From positions 2,480,001 to 2,544,000 of the forward strand of contig NZ_CP089746.1 in the NCBI RefSeq assembly GCF_029541745.1: a stretch of DNA of 64,000 nucleotides, read 5' to 3'. Below the pieces are notes generated by a model. The model was not told the origin of the DNA. It worked only from the letters and a program-made list of their open reading frames with translations, and did no database searches. The position numbers and the translations under genes are program-made. Shown one piece after another: positions 25,913 to 36,031 of the stretch. The stretch comes from Streptomyces sp. LX-29 (GTDB lineage Bacteria > Actinomycetota > Actinomycetes > Streptomycetales > Streptomycetaceae). How positions within the stretch are numbered: the first letter of the stretch is position 1; each line of letters starts with the position of its first letter.

Positions 25913-26632
25913 ATGCCACCGCCCTACGAGGCCGACCCCGTCGAGCACGCCGCCGACCGGCGGCCGATGACCCTGGAGCGCAGGACTGGGCCGTTCGGGG
26001 AGGTGGTGCTGCGGCGGCGGGAGGACACGTACGAGATCATCGCCAACGGGGTCTTCCTGATGGACACCTCCGACGGGCGCTCCGAGCGGCTGCTGGTGAA
26101 CGCCGCGCTGGCGGCGCTGCGCACCCCGCCCGACCACCGGGCCCCGCACCTGCTCATCGGCGGGCTCGGGGTCGGCTTCTCACTCGCCGAGGCGGCCGCC
26201 GAACCGCGCTGGGGACGGATCACGGTCGTCGAGCGCGAGGCCGCGGTGATCGACTGGCATCGCGAGGGCCCGCTGGCGGAGATCTCCGCCGCGGCGCTGG
26301 CCGACCCCCGTACCGAGATCGCCCACACCGACCTGGTGGCCCATGTGCGCGCCGCGCCCCCCGCGTCCTACGACGCCCTGTGTCTGGACATCGACAACGG
26401 CCCGGACTGGACCGTCACCGAGGACAACGACGGGCTGTACGCCCCGACCGGGCTGGCCGCCTGCCGTGCCGCCCTGGCACCCGGCGGAGTGCTCGCCGTC
26501 TGGTCCGCGCAACCGTCGTCCGTTTTCGAAACGACCTTGCGGAATGCCGGTTTCACAGGCGTACGAACCGAAGAGATCGCCGTTGCCCGTGGTGTCCCCG
26601 ACGTGGTCCACCTCGCGGTTCGGGGCGCGTAG
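25913..26632 (+). CDS. Spermidine-synthase-like SAM-fold protein
   Basis: The 239-aa protein has a short N-terminal beta domain and a Rossmann methyltransferase-like domain: LLIGGLGVGFSLAEA is the nucleotide loop, ITVVERE the acidic end of strand 2, and LCLDIDNGPDWT the motif that replaces the usual D-x-x-D of spermidine synthases. It probably binds S-adenosylmethionine or a decarboxylated form. Substrate unknown; many actinobacterial members are unstudied. GGAGG precedes the ATG. It faces the rhomboid-like gene across a CRP-type palindrome. Confidence 0.8.
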   Translation: MPPPYEADPVEHAADRRPMTLERRTGPFGEVVLRRREDTYEIIANGVFLMDTSDGRSERLLVNAALAALRTPPDHRAPHLLIGGLGVGFSLAEAAAEPRWGRITVVEREAAVIDWHREGPLAEISAAALADPRTEIAHTDLVAHVRAAPPASYDALCLDIDNGPDWTVTEDNDGLYAPTGLAACRAALAPGGVLAVWSAQPSSVFETTLRNAGFTGVRTEEIAVARGVPDVVHLAVRGA

Positions 26633-26737
26633 CCGAGCCCGTCGCGATGCCTTTACGCTCTTGCCTTACGAACGCGACCGGCACGGGCGGTGACCGTCCG
26701 GGTACGCGGGTACGAAGGACGACGCAGGGGCGGGCGT

Positions 26738-27474
<737 letters not shown>

Positions 27475-27478
<4 letters not shown>

Positions 27479-28590
27479 GACTGCCGCCCGGACGGGCCGC
27501 CTGGAGTCGGGTGTGGGAGGCGCTGCGGCCCTTCGACCCCTACCGGTCGGTGAAGGCGGCGCTCGGAGCGCTGGTCATCGGCTCGGTGATCATCACCACC
27601 CTGCTGGTGTTCGTGGCCGCGCACTCCGACACCGAGCTCCGCATCATCACGATCTTCTCCATCATCGCCTCGCTGCTGATCACGCAGTTCGTGGCGCACG
27701 GGCTGTCCGCCCCGCTGGACGAGATGACCGAGGTCACCCGGGCGATGGCGCACGGGGACTACACCCGGCGGGTGCGGGCGGCCGAGCGCCGGGACGAGTT
27801 CGGCGACCTGGCCACCGCCTTCAACCGGATGGCCGCCGACCTGGAGGCGGTGGACACCCACCGCAAGGAGCTGGTGGCCAACGTCTCGCATGAGCTGCGC
27901 ACCCCGATCGCCGCCTTGCGGGCCGTGCTGGAGAACGTGGTCGACGGCGTCTCCGAGGCGGATCCGGAGACCATGCGGATCGCGCTGCGGCAGACCGAGC
28001 GGCTGAGCCGGCTGGTGGAGCAGCTGCTGGACCTGTCCCGGTTGGACAACGGGGTCGTGCCGCTGCACGCCCGACGCTTCGAGGTGTGGCCGTATCTGGC
28101 CGGCATCCTCAAGGAGGCGAGCATGGCCAAGAGCGCCGCCTCCGATCCACGCGCCGGTTCGCACTCCCGCAAGGACGTCCACCTCAACCTGGACGTCTTC
28201 CCTCCGGACCTCACCGCGCACGCGGACGGCGAGCGGCTGCACCAGGTGGTCGCCAACCTGATCGACAACGCCGTGAAGCACAGCCCGGCCCACGGCCGGG
28301 TGACGGTGCGCGCCCGGCGCGGCGACGGCGCCCAGAGCCTGGAGCTGGAGGTCATCGACGAGGGGCCGGGCATCCCCGAGGCGGAGCGCCATCGGGTGTT
28401 CGAACGCTTCAACCGGGGCGGCCCCAAGGCCGCCGGCCAGGGCTCGGGGGGCGACGGGGGCACCGGCCTGGGGCTGGCCATCGCCCGCTGGGCGGTGGAT
28501 CTGCACGGTGGCCGCATAGGGGTGGCCGAATCCCCTCGTGGCTGCCGGATCAAGGTCAGCCTTCCGGGTGTCGATCGCGACCAGGGTTGA
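27475..28590 (+). CDS. Sensor histidine kinase
   Basis: The protein has 371 aa, two transmembrane helices (about 29-50 and 56-78) with almost no extracytoplasmic loop, HAMP (about 80-130), dimerisation H-box NVSHELRTPIAALR, N-box NLIDNAVKHS, and G-boxes DEGPGIPE and GGTGLGLAIARW. The tiny loop suggests sensing within the membrane or by the cytoplasmic face. It pairs with the response regulator encoded just upstream. The next gene is sucA; whether the system controls it is unknown. Confidence 0.93.
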
Positions 28591-28794
28591 CCTGCCGTGA
28601 CGTAGGGTCGAGAGCGGAAGCACACATTCGAGCGGTGTGAGGCGCGCTTTTTGCGTACCCGCGTGCGGACCGTACGGATCAGACAGGGCCGAAATGACGG
28701 GTGTTTCCCGCCGTGCCGCGCCCCGAAACCCGTCGATCAATGTGACATGCGCGACGATGACCTGTGCGACCTGCACGTAAGGGGCCAAGAGGCG

Positions 28795-28800
28795 TAGCCT
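28795..28800 (+). promoter_or_regulatory. Possible -10 element of sucA
   Basis: TAGCCT stands about 50 bp upstream of the GTG start in the 260-bp region between the kinase and sucA. No clear -35 element was found. Confidence 0.3.
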
Positions 28801-28850
28801 TTATTCCCGCTGTCCACCACCTTAGGAAGCGGAAGAGGGCGGTTGCCGCC

Positions 28851-31800
28851 GTGTCGCCACAGTCCCCCAACACTTCGAGCGTCTCGACCGACAAGGACGG
28901 GCAGGGGAAGACCCCTGCCGACGCCTTCGGTCCCAATGAGTGGCTCGTCGACGAGATCTACCAGCAGTACCTCCAGGACCCGAACTCGGTCGACCGAGCC
29001 TGGTGGGACTTCTTCGCCGACTACAAGCCTGGCAAGGACACGAGCTCTGCGGTGGCCGCGCCATCGCAGGCCGTGAGCGGGGGTGCCACCCCCGCCGTGC
29101 CGGCCCCCGCCGCCTCGGGGGCGGCGGGCACCACCGCCGCCGCGCCGGCGACGCCGCCGGCCCCGACCGCCGCGAGCGGCACCGCCGCCGCGGGGGCGGC
29201 GGGTGCCGCCCCGGCCGCCGCCAGGCCGGCCGCACCGGCGAAGCCCGCCGCGCAGGCACCGGCCGCCCCGGCGAAGCCCGCCGCGGCCAAGCCCGCGGCC
29301 GCCGCCAAGCCGGCCGCCGCCGCGCCCGGCGGTCCGGAGTTCGTGACGCTGCGCGGCCCGTCCGCCGCGGTCGCCAAGAACATGAGCGCGAGCCTCGACC
29401 TCCCGACCGCGACCAGCGTGCGGGCCGTCCCGGTCAAGCTGCTCTTCGACAACCGCATCGTCATCAACAACCACCTGAAGCGCGCCCGGGGCGGGAAGAT
29501 CTCCTTCACCCACCTCATCGGCTACGCGATGGTGCGTGCGATCAAGGCGATGCCGTCGATGAACTACTCCTTCGCGGAGAAGGACGGCAAGCCGACGCTG
29601 GTCAAGCCGCCGCACGTCAACCTGGGTCTCGCCATCGACCTGGTGAAGCCGAACGGCGACCGCCAGCTGGTCGTCGCGGCGATCAAGAAGGCCGAGACGC
29701 TGAACTTCTTCGAGTTCTGGCAGGCCTACGAGGACATCGTCCGCCGCGCCCGCGCGAACAAGCTGACGATGGACGACTTCACCGGCGTCACCGTCTCGCT
29801 GACCAACCCGGGCGGCATCGGCACCGTGCACTCCGTGCCCCGCCTGATGCCCGGCCAGGCCGTGATCATGGGCGTCGGCGCGATGGAGTACCCGGCCGAG
29901 TTCCAGGGCACCTCCCAGGACACCCTGAACAAGCTGGGCATCTCCAAGGTCATGACGCTGACCTCGACCTACGACCACCGCGTCATCCAGGGCGCCGCCT
30001 CCGGCGAGTTCCTGCGCATCGTCTCGAACCTGCTCCTCGGCGAGGACGGCTTCTACGACGACATCTTCGAGGCGCTGCGGATCCCGTACGAGCCGATCCG
30101 CTGGCTGAAGGACATCGACGCCTCGCACGACGACGACGTCACCAAGGCGGCGCGCGTCTTCGAGCTGATCCACTCCTACCGGGTGCGCGGCCACGTCATG
30201 GCCGACACCGACCCGCTGGAGTACCGCCAGCGCAAGCACCCGGACCTGGACATCACCGAGCACGGGCTCACCCTGTGGGACCTGGAGCGCGAGTTCGCCG
30301 TCGGCGGCTTCGCCGGCAAGTCGATGATGAAGCTGCGCGACATCCTGGGCGTGCTGCGTGACTCGTACTGCCGCACCACCGGCATCGAGTTCATGCACAT
30401 CCAGGACCCCAAGCAGCGCAAGTGGATCCAGGACCGCGTGGAGCGGCCGCACGCCAAGCCGGAGCGCGAGGAGCAGCTGCGCATCCTGCGCCGGCTGAAC
30501 TCGGCCGAGGCGTTCGAGACCTTCCTGCAGACGAAGTACGTCGGCCAGAAGCGGTTCTCCCTGGAGGGCGGCGAGTCCGTGATCCCGCTGCTCGACGCGG
30601 TGATCGACGCGGCCGCCGAGTCGCGCCTGGACGAGGTCGTCATCGGCATGGCCCACCGTGGCCGGCTCAACGTGCTCGCCAACATCGTGGGCAAGTCCTA
30701 CGCGCAGATCTTCCGCGAGTTCGAGGGCAACCTCGACCCGAAGTCGATGCACGGCTCCGGCGACGTGAAGTACCACCTGGGCGCCGAGGGCACCTTCACC
30801 GGCCTGGACGGCGAGCAGATCCAGGTCTCGCTGACCGCCAACCCCTCCCACCTGGAGGCGGTGGACCCGGTCGTCGAGGGCGTCGCGCGCGCCAAGCAGG
30901 ACATCATCGGCAAGGCGGGCACCGACTTCACCGTGCTGCCGGTGGCGCTGCACGGCGACGCGGCCTTCGCCGGCCAGGGCGTCGTCGCGGAGACGCTGAA
31001 CATGTCGCAGCTGCGCGGCTACCGCACCGGCGGCACCGTGCACATCGTCATCAACAACCAGGTCGGCTTCACCGCCGCGCCGGAGGCCTCGCGCTCCTCC
31101 ATGTACGCCACCGACGTGGCCCGCATGATCGAGGCGCCGATCTTCCACGTGAACGGTGACGACCCGGAGGCCGTGGTCCGCGTCGCGCGGCTGGCCTTCG
31201 AGTTCCGCCAGGCGTTCAACAAGGACGTCGTCATCGACCTGATCTGCTACCGCCGTCGCGGCCACAACGAGTCGGACAACCCGGCCTTCACCCAGCCGCT
31301 GATGTACGACCTGATCGACAAGAAGCGCTCGGTGCGCAAGCTCTACACCGAGTCCCTCATCGGTCGCGGCGACATCACGCTGGAAGAGGCCGAGCAGGCG
31401 CTGCAGGACTTCCAGGGCCAGCTGGAGAAGGTCTTCACCGAGGTTCGCGAGGCCACCGCGACCCCGGCCCCGGCCGAGGTCCCCGAGCCGCAGGCGGAGT
31501 TCCCGGCGGCGGTGCACACCGGCGTCTCCCAGGAGGTCGTCAAGCGCATCGCCGAGTCCCAGGTGAACATCCCCGACCACGTCACCGTGCACCCGCGACT
31601 GCTCCCGCAGCTCCAGCGGCGCGCGGCCATGGTCGAGGACGGCACCATCGACTGGGGCATGGGCGAGACCCTGGCGATCGGCTCGCTGCTGATGGAGGGC
31701 ACCCCGGTCCGGCTCGCCGGCCAGGACTCCCGCCGCGGCACCTTCGGCCAGCGCCACGCGGTGCTCATCGACCGTGAGACCGGCGAGGACTACACCCCGC

Positions 31801-32696
31801 TGCTCTACCTCTCCGACGACCAGGCGCGCTTCACCGTCTACGACTCGCTGCTGAGCGAGTACGCGGCGATGGGCTTCGAGTACGGCTACTCGCTGGCCCG
31901 CCCGGACGCGCTGGTGATGTGGGAGGCGCAGTTCGGTGACTTCGTCAACGGCGCGCAGACCGTCGTGGACGAGTTCATCTCCTCCGCCGAGCAGAAGTGG
32001 GGCCAGACCTCCGGCGTCACCCTGCTGCTGCCGCACGGCTACGAGGGCCAGGGCCCGGACCACTCCTCGGCCCGTCCCGAGCGCTTCCTCCAGCTGTGCG
32101 CCCAGGACAACATGACGGTCGCCATGCCGACGCTGCCGTCGAACTACTTCCACCTGCTGCGCTGGCAGGTGCACAACCCGCACCACAAGCCGCTGGTCGT
32201 CTTCACCCCGAAGTCGATGCTCCGGCTCAAGGCGGCCTCCTCGAAGGCGGAGGAGTTCACCAGCGGCGGGTTCCGCCCGGTCATCGGCGATGACTCGGTG
32301 GACCCGGCGGCGGTGCGCAAGGTCGTCTTCACCTCCGGCAAGGTCTACTACGACCTGGTGGCGGAGCGGGAGAAGCGCGGCATCACCGACACCGCGCTGA
32401 TCCGGCTGGAGCGGCTGTACCCGCTGCCGGGTGCGGAGCTCCAGGCGGAGATCTCCAAGTACGCGGGTGCCGAGAAGTTCGTGTGGGCCCAGGAGGAGCC
32501 GGCGAACCAGGGTGCCTGGCCGTTCATCGCGCTCAACCTGATCGACCACCTGGACCTGGCGGTGGGTGCCGACCTGCCGCCGGCCGAGCGGCTGCGGCGG
32601 GTCTCCCGTCCGCACTCCTCGTCCCCGGCGGTCGGTTCGAACAAGCGCCACCAGGCCGAGCAGCAGGCCCTGGTCAGCGAGGTCTTCGACATCTGA
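28851..32696 (+). CDS. sucA: Multifunctional 2-oxoglutarate dehydrogenase (E2-like domain fused to E1)
   Basis: The 1281-aa protein has the actinobacterial Kgd/OdhA architecture: N-terminal helix (about 26-58), an Ala/Pro/Lys-rich linker (about 65-165), a dihydrolipoamide succinyltransferase-like catalytic domain (about 170-395, with [10 protein letters not shown]), then the thiamine-diphosphate E1 domain. It feeds the TCA cycle by oxidative decarboxylation of 2-oxoglutarate, using a lipoyl protein encoded elsewhere, since the lipoyl domain is absent here. The GTG giving VSPQSPN is chosen by similarity to family N-termini; the frame is open 29 codons further. A strong terminator follows. Confidence 0.96.
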   Translation: MSPQSPNTSSVSTDKDGQGKTPADAFGPNEWLVDEIYQQYLQDPNSVDRAWWDFFADYKPGKDTSSAVAAPSQAVSGGATPAVPAPAASGAAGTTAAAPATPPAPTAASGTAAAGAAGAAPAAARPAAPAKPAAQAPAAPAKPAAAKPAAAAKPAAAAPGGPEFVTLRGPSAAVAKNMSASLDLPTATSVRAVPVKLLFDNRIVINNHLKRARGGKISFTHLIGYAMVRAIKAMPSMNYSFAEKDGKPTLVKPPHVNLGLAIDLVKPNGDRQLVVAAIKKAETLNFFEFWQAYEDIVRRARANKLTMDDFTGVTVSLTNPGGIGTVHSVPRLMPGQAVIMGVGAMEYPAEFQGTSQDTLNKLGISKVMTLTSTYDHRVIQGAASGEFLRIVSNLLLGEDGFYDDIFEALRIPYEPIRWLKDIDASHDDDVTKAARVFELIHSYRVRGHVMADTDPLEYRQRKHPDLDITEHGLTLWDLEREFAVGGFAGKSMMKLRDILGVLRDSYCRTTGIEFMHIQDPKQRKWIQDRVERPHAKPEREEQLRILRRLNSAEAFETFLQTKYVGQKRFSLEGGESVIPLLDAVIDAAAESRLDEVVIGMAHRGRLNVLANIVGKSYAQIFREFEGNLDPKSMHGSGDVKYHLGAEGTFTGLDGEQIQVSLTANPSHLEAVDPVVEGVARAKQDIIGKAGTDFTVLPVALHGDAAFAGQGVVAETLNMSQLRGYRTGGTVHIVINNQVGFTAAPEASRSSMYATDVARMIEAPIFHVNGDDPEAVVRVARLAFEFRQAFNKDVVIDLICYRRRGHNESDNPAFTQPLMYDLIDKKRSVRKLYTESLIGRGDITLEEAEQALQDFQGQLEKVFTEVREATATPAPAEVPEPQAEFPAAVHTGVSQEVVKRIAESQVNIPDHVTVHPRLLPQLQRRAAMVEDGTIDWGMGETLAIGSLLMEGTPVRLAGQDSRRGTFGQRHAVLIDRETGEDYTPLLYLSDDQARFTVYDSLLSEYAAMGFEYGYSLARPDALVMWEAQFGDFVNGAQTVVDEFISSAEQKWGQTSGVTLLLPHGYEGQGPDHSSARPERFLQLCAQDNMTVAMPTLPSNYFHLLRWQVHNPHHKPLVVFTPKSMLRLKAASSKAEEFTSGGFRPVIGDDSVDPAAVRKVVFTSGKVYYDLVAEREKRGITDTALIRLERLYPLPGAELQAEISKYAGAEKFVWAQEEPANQGAWPFIALNLIDHLDLAVGADLPPAERLRRVSRPHSSSPAVGSNKRHQAEQQALVSEVFDI

Positions 32697-32717
32697 CCGA
32701 GGCGAGGCGTCGTACGT

Positions 32718-32758
32718 CGGAAGGCCCGGTCCCGCGGTTCGCGGGACCGGGCCTTCCG
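32718..32758 (+). terminator. Strong hairpin terminator of sucA
   Basis: CGGAAGGCCCGGTCCCGC and its exact complement form an 18-bp stem with a 5-nt loop, 22 bp past the sucA stop. No U-tract follows. Confidence 0.85.
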
Positions 32759-32773
32759 GCGTACCGGGCGTAC

Positions 32774-32779
32774 TAGGCT
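32774..32779 (+). promoter_or_regulatory. -10 element of leaderless small gene
   Basis: TAGGCT lies 6 nt before the ATG of the 60-aa gene, which has no Shine-Dalgarno sequence. Transcription probably starts at the ATG. Confidence 0.45.
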
Positions 32780-32785
32780 GTTCGC

Positions 32786-32968
32786 ATGTACTTCACCGAC
32801 CGTGGCATCGAGGAGCTGGAGAAGCGGCGCGGCGAGGAGGAGGTCACCTTCGAGTGGCTCGCCGAGCAGCTGCGCACCTTCGTCGACCTGAACCCTGACT
32901 TCGAGGTGCCGGTGGAGCGGCTGGCCACCTGGCTGGCCCGCCTCGACGACGAGGACGACGAGGACTGA
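32786..32968 (+). CDS. DUF6104-like small acidic protein
   Basis: The 60-aa protein opens MYFTDRGIEELEKRRGEEEV and ends in a run of Asp and Glu. It resembles a short conserved actinomycete family (DUF6104) found next to sucA; function unknown. The acidic, helical sequence without membrane or metal motifs suggests a cytoplasmic adaptor. The message is probably leaderless, and the gene sits right after the sucA terminator so it has its own promoter. Confidence 0.8.
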   Translation: MYFTDRGIEELEKRRGEEEVTFEWLAEQLRTFVDLNPDFEVPVERLATWLARLDDEDDED

Positions 32969-33065
32969 GCTCCGCGGGAGGTGACGCGGTGGCTGTCGTT
33001 CGTCTGCGTGCCCGTTGTGCTGGTCGCGCCCACGCGGCGGCAGCCGCACATCTCCACCCGGCCCC

Positions 33066-33082
33066 GCGCCCCTTCAGGGCGC
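33066..33082. terminator. Weak hairpin between convergent genes
   Basis: GCGCCC and GGGCGC pair around CTTCA. It lies in the 198-bp gap between the small acidic gene and the SARP gene, which otherwise shows nothing of note. Confidence 0.3.
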
Positions 33083-33166
33083 TGCCGAACCGCGGCCGAC
33101 CTCACCAGAGCCGCTCAGCCACGGAGTAGCGGCACGCGCGACGCCGGCGATCCGCGGCGCCCGCGG

Positions 33167-33985
33167 TCAGGCCACGGCCGGTCCCCGGCCCGGGGCGGGC
33201 GCCGGTGCCTCGTGGTCCAGCCGGGGGTCGCAGCTCAGCACGGCCTGCTGGAGCCGCTGCAACCGCAGCGACGGCTCCAGGCCGAGCTCCTCGGCCATCG
33301 CCAGCCGCAGCCGCTGGTAGACGGCGAGCGCCCGGGTGCGCTGGCCGGAGCGGTGCAGGGCGAGCATGTACTGGCCGTGCATCCCCTCGTGGAAGCGGTG
33401 CTCGACGATGAGCGCGGCCAGGTCGCACAGCGCCTCCTGGTGGCCGCCCAGTCGCAGCCGGCACTCGATGCTCCGCTCGGTGACGGTGAGCCGGGACTGC
33501 TCCAGCCGGGCGACCGCGGCCTGGAGCGGTCGGCCGTGCGCCACGTCCATCAGGGCCGGCCCCTGCCAGAGCCGCAGCGCGCGCCGGAACGCGGACTCCG
33601 CGGTGCGCTCGTCGCCGACATCCAGCGCGCACTCCCCGGCGGACACCAGGTCGTGGTAGGCGTGCAGATCCAGCTCGCCGGGGCGCAGCAGGAAGGCGTA
33701 GCCGCCGGGCCGGGTCTGCAGCACGTCGCGGGCGACGGCCGCGGGCGTGGTGGACAGCGTCTCGGCGAGCAGCTTGCGCAGATGCAGGATGTAGGTCTGG
33801 AGCGTGGTCGGCGCGGTGCGGGGTGGGGCGTCGCCCCACAGCTCCGCCATGAGCGCCGACACCGGCACCACCCGGCCGTCGTTCAGCAGCAGCAGCGACA
33901 GGACCTTCCGCGGTTTCATCGCGGTCGGGACCGCGGACCTGGTGCCATGGTGCAGCGTCAGCGGTCCGAGAACGTTCACGAACAT
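33167..33985 (-). CDS. SARP-family activator (OmpR-type DNA-binding plus BTAD domain)
   Basis: The 272-aa protein has a winged-helix DNA-binding domain (about 1-95: VLGPLTL...KPRKVLSLLLLNDGRVVPVSALMAELW...TLQTYILHLRKLL) followed by a bacterial transcriptional activation domain of helical repeats (about 100-250). SARPs activate antibiotic clusters by binding heptamers repeated every 11 bp. Such repeats lie upstream of the nearby A-T-TE operon. The ATG follows GGAGGTG at 7 nt. It lies 20 bp after the TetR gene and is probably cotranscribed with it. Confidence 0.9.
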   Translation of the reverse strand: MFVNVLGPLTLHHGTRSAVPTAMKPRKVLSLLLLNDGRVVPVSALMAELWGDAPPRTAPTTLQTYILHLRKLLAETLSTTPAAVARDVLQTRPGGYAFLLRPGELDLHAYHDLVSAGECALDVGDERTAESAFRRALRLWQGPALMDVAHGRPLQAAVARLEQSRLTVTERSIECRLRLGGHQEALCDLAALIVEHRFHEGMHGQYMLALHRSGQRTRALAVYQRLRLAMAEELGLEPSLRLQRLQQAVLSCDPRLDHEAPAPAPGRGPAVA

Positions 33986-34005
33986 GGGTGCCACCTCCTC
34001 ACACG

Positions 34006-34686
34006 TCACCTGCGGTACGCGCGGACGAACAGCTCGGCGGCCTGCTCGCAGATGTCCGCGGCCTCGCCGCCGGTCAGCGGGCGGGTGCCGTACATGGACT
34101 GGTGCAGGCCCTGTTGCACCAGGAGCGCCACGAACTGACGGGCTCCGGTCTCCGGGTCGGGGACGCTCAGCTCACCCCGCGCGTCACGGTGGCGAAGCGT
34201 TTCAGCAAGGGCGGACACCAGTTGCCGGGGCTCCCCCTCGGCGCAGGCCGGGCGCAGCCAGGGATGGCGCGCGACCTCGGCGATGACCAGCCGGCGCAGC
34301 GCCGAGGCGCGCTCGTCCAGCAGCACCTGGAGCACTCGGTGGCCGAAGGCGGTCAGCTCCGCGCGGGCGTCCCGCTCCGTGCCGTCGTCGGGGCCCGCGG
34401 CGGCGCCGGGCGCGAAGCCCTCCGCCACCCGTCGGCGCTCGCCCTCGACCGCGGCGATGAACAGGCTCTGCTTGTCGCCGAAGTGGTTGTAGACCGTCTG
34501 CTTGGACACCCGGGCCTCGTCGGCGATGACGTCGACGCTGGCCCGCGCGTACCCCTCGCGCAGGAAGACCGCGACGGCGGCCTCCAGGATGGCCTGCCGC
34601 TTGGCGGGCTGCGGGCCCGCCGGGCGTCCGGGGGCGCCGCGTCGTGGCGACGTCTCCCGCGTCCGTGGCCCGCTGTGCGTGCGCAT
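34006..34686 (-). CDS. TetR family transcriptional regulator (AcrR-like)
   Basis: The 226-aa protein has an N-terminal helix-turn-helix (QAILEAAVAVFLREGYARASVDVIADEARVSKQTVYNHFGDK split over two helices) and an AcrR-type C-terminal domain. It is divergent from a nitroreductase gene, with two palindromes between them, and is followed after 20 bp by the SARP gene. It therefore probably represses nitroreductase and itself plus the SARP (inference). A GTG ten codons upstream is an alternative start. Confidence 0.87.
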   Translation of the reverse strand: MRTHSGPRTRETSPRRGAPGRPAGPQPAKRQAILEAAVAVFLREGYARASVDVIADEARVSKQTVYNHFGDKQSLFIAAVEGERRRVAEGFAPGAAAGPDDGTERDARAELTAFGHRVLQVLLDERASALRRLVIAEVARHPWLRPACAEGEPRQLVSALAETLRHRDARGELSVPDPETGARQFVALLVQQGLHQSMYGTRPLTGGEAADICEQAAELFVRAYRR

Positions 34687-34727
34687 CGCCCGCCGTCCTC
34701 TCGCCGTCCCGGCCACTCCGATTATCT

Positions 34728-34742
34728 GACTGACCCTCAGTC
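34728..34742. promoter_or_regulatory. Palindrome GACTGA-CCC-TCAGTC
   Basis: A perfect 6-bp inverted repeat around 3 bp lies 41 bp upstream of the TetR start and looks like a TetR-type operator half of the divergent region. Confidence 0.4.
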
Positions 34743-34784
34743 TGCCCTTGCACTCAGTGGACTTGCGAGTCTAGCCTTCCAGAT

Positions 34785-34812
34785 CTGGACTGGACCAGAC
34801 CGTCCAGTCCAG
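34785..34812. promoter_or_regulatory. 28-bp perfect palindrome upstream of nitroreductase
   Basis: CTGGACTGGAC and GTCCAGTCCAG are perfect 11-bp complements around CAGACC. It ends 36 bp before the nitroreductase ATG, a position for an operator overlapping the promoter. Confidence 0.55.
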
Positions 34813-34848
34813 TTGACTCGCCCTCTTACCGCCCCCGAGGAGAGGTCC

Positions 34849-35445
34849 ATGAGCGAACTCATCACGCTGCCGGCCGAGGTGCAGGACCAGCTGTTCCGCA
34901 CGGCCCGCACCGCCCACACCTTCACCGACGAGCCGGTCACCGACGAACAGGTGCGGGCCGTCTACGAGTTGATCAAGTACGGTCCCACCTCGCTGAACCA
35001 GCAGCCGCTGCGGGTGGTCCTGGTGCGGTCGCGGGAGGCGCGGGACCGGCTGGTGCCCCTGATGACGGGCCGCAACCAGGAGAAGACCGCCAAGGCGCCG
35101 CTGGTGGCGGTGGTCGGGGCGGACCTGGACTTCCACGAGGAGCTGCCGCGGCTGGTGCCCTTCATGGAGAACCCCGAGGCGCTGTTCGCGGACCCGGCCG
35201 CGCGGGAGGAGTCGGCGCGGTTCAACACCGCGATCCAGATCGGCTACCTCATCGTGGGGGTGCGCGCCGCGGGGCTGGCCGCCGGTCCGATGATCGGGTT
35301 CGACGCGGACGCCGTCAGCGCCGAGTTCTTCCCCGACGGCCGGCACCGGGCGCTGTGCGTGGTCAACATCGGCCGGCCGGGGCCGGACGCCTGGATGGGG
35401 CGGCTGCCGCGGCTGGCCTACGAGGAGGTCGTCAGCACCGTCTGA
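34849..35445 (+). CDS. Nitroreductase-family flavoprotein (malonic semialdehyde reductase-like)
   Basis: The 198-aa protein matches the RutE/HadB branch of the nitroreductase family: ARTAHTFTDEPVTDEQVRA, the FMN-contact KYGPTSLNQQPLRVV, TGRNQEKT and GAAP-like GLAAGPMIGFDADAV. It likely reduces an aldehyde, enone or nitro group with FMN and NAD(P)H. It stands beside a TetR-SARP pair and may be tied to the neighbouring pathway or to detoxification. ATG follows GAGGAGAGG. Confidence 0.88.
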   Translation: MSELITLPAEVQDQLFRTARTAHTFTDEPVTDEQVRAVYELIKYGPTSLNQQPLRVVLVRSREARDRLVPLMTGRNQEKTAKAPLVAVVGADLDFHEELPRLVPFMENPEALFADPAAREESARFNTAIQIGYLIVGVRAAGLAAGPMIGFDADAVSAEFFPDGRHRALCVVNIGRPGPDAWMGRLPRLAYEEVVSTV

Positions 35446-35479
35446 CGACACGGGTCGGGACAGGGCGGCGGCACGGGGC

Positions 35480-35539
35480 GACGGGGTCTGCGCGGGCGGG
35501 ACGGGGTCGACGCGGGGCGGACGGGGTCGGCGCGGGGCC
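35480..35539. repeat. 20-bp tandem repeat, three copies
   Basis: GACGGGGTC begins at 35480, 35500 and 35520 and is each time followed by a GCGCGGG-like segment. The array lies between the convergent nitroreductase and SnoaL-like genes. Confidence 0.6.
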
Positions 35540-35579
35540 CGGAGGCGCGCTGCCCGGGCAGCGGCTGGAAAACGCCGGT

Positions 35580-35608
35580 GGGGCCGCCGGGGAGGACCCG
35601 GCGGCCCC
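35580..35608. terminator. Bidirectional hairpin terminator
   Basis: GGGGCCGCCGGG and CCCGGCGGCCCC form a perfect 12-bp stem around GAGGA, 10 bp past the SnoaL-like stop and between two convergent genes. Confidence 0.75.
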
Positions 35609-35617
35609 CGGGGAGGC

Positions 35618-36016
35618 TCAGCTGTCGAGCAGCTCGTTGAAGACGACGGTGTCGAAGATGTCCTCCACGCGGGTCGCCTTGCCGTCCCGCATGGTCCAGG
35701 AGTGCACGAAGTCCAGGGTGGCGGTCCGGCCGCTGAGCGAGGTGACCTGGCGGGTGCCGAAGACCACCACCCGGTCGCCCTGCTCGATGAACTCCCGGGG
35801 CTCCAGCCGCATCCCGCCGAGCACCGCGGGGACCCGCGCGAGGAAGGCGCGCACCCCGTCATGGCCCAGCTTGGTGCCGCCCAGCCCGTACTTCTCCAGT
35901 CCGTCGGGGTGGACCCACTCCACGTCGGGGTGCATGGCCGACAGCAGGCCGTCCGGGTCGCCGGCCCGGAATCCGGCGTAGGACCTCTGGATGGCCTCGA
36001 TGTTCGGGGACGCCAC
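35618..36016 (-). CDS. SnoaL-like / NTF2-fold protein
   Basis: This 132-aa protein is a single nuclear-transport-factor-2-like domain (SYAGFRAGDPDGLLSAMHPDVEW, then FIEQGDRVVVFGTR and DFVHSWTMRDGKATRVEDIFDT). In secondary metabolism this fold serves as cyclase, isomerase, dehydratase or hydroxylase partner. It is the third gene of an operon after the A-T-TE enzyme and a reductase, 15 bp beyond the reductase stop with GGAG before the GTG. It may act on the pathway product; an enzymatic role is inferred. Confidence 0.82.
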   Translation of the reverse strand: MASPNIEAIQRSYAGFRAGDPDGLLSAMHPDVEWVHPDGLEKYGLGGTKLGHDGVRAFLARVPAVLGGMRLEPREFIEQGDRVVVFGTRQVTSLSGRTATLDFVHSWTMRDGKATRVEDIFDTVVFNELLDS

Positions 36017-36031
36017 GGTGATCCGGTCTCC

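Noticed and set aside
32773..33105. Minus-strand frame between the small acidic gene and the SARP gene
   Set aside because: Serine-rich shadow of the plus-strand acidic gene; no ribosome site and no domain.
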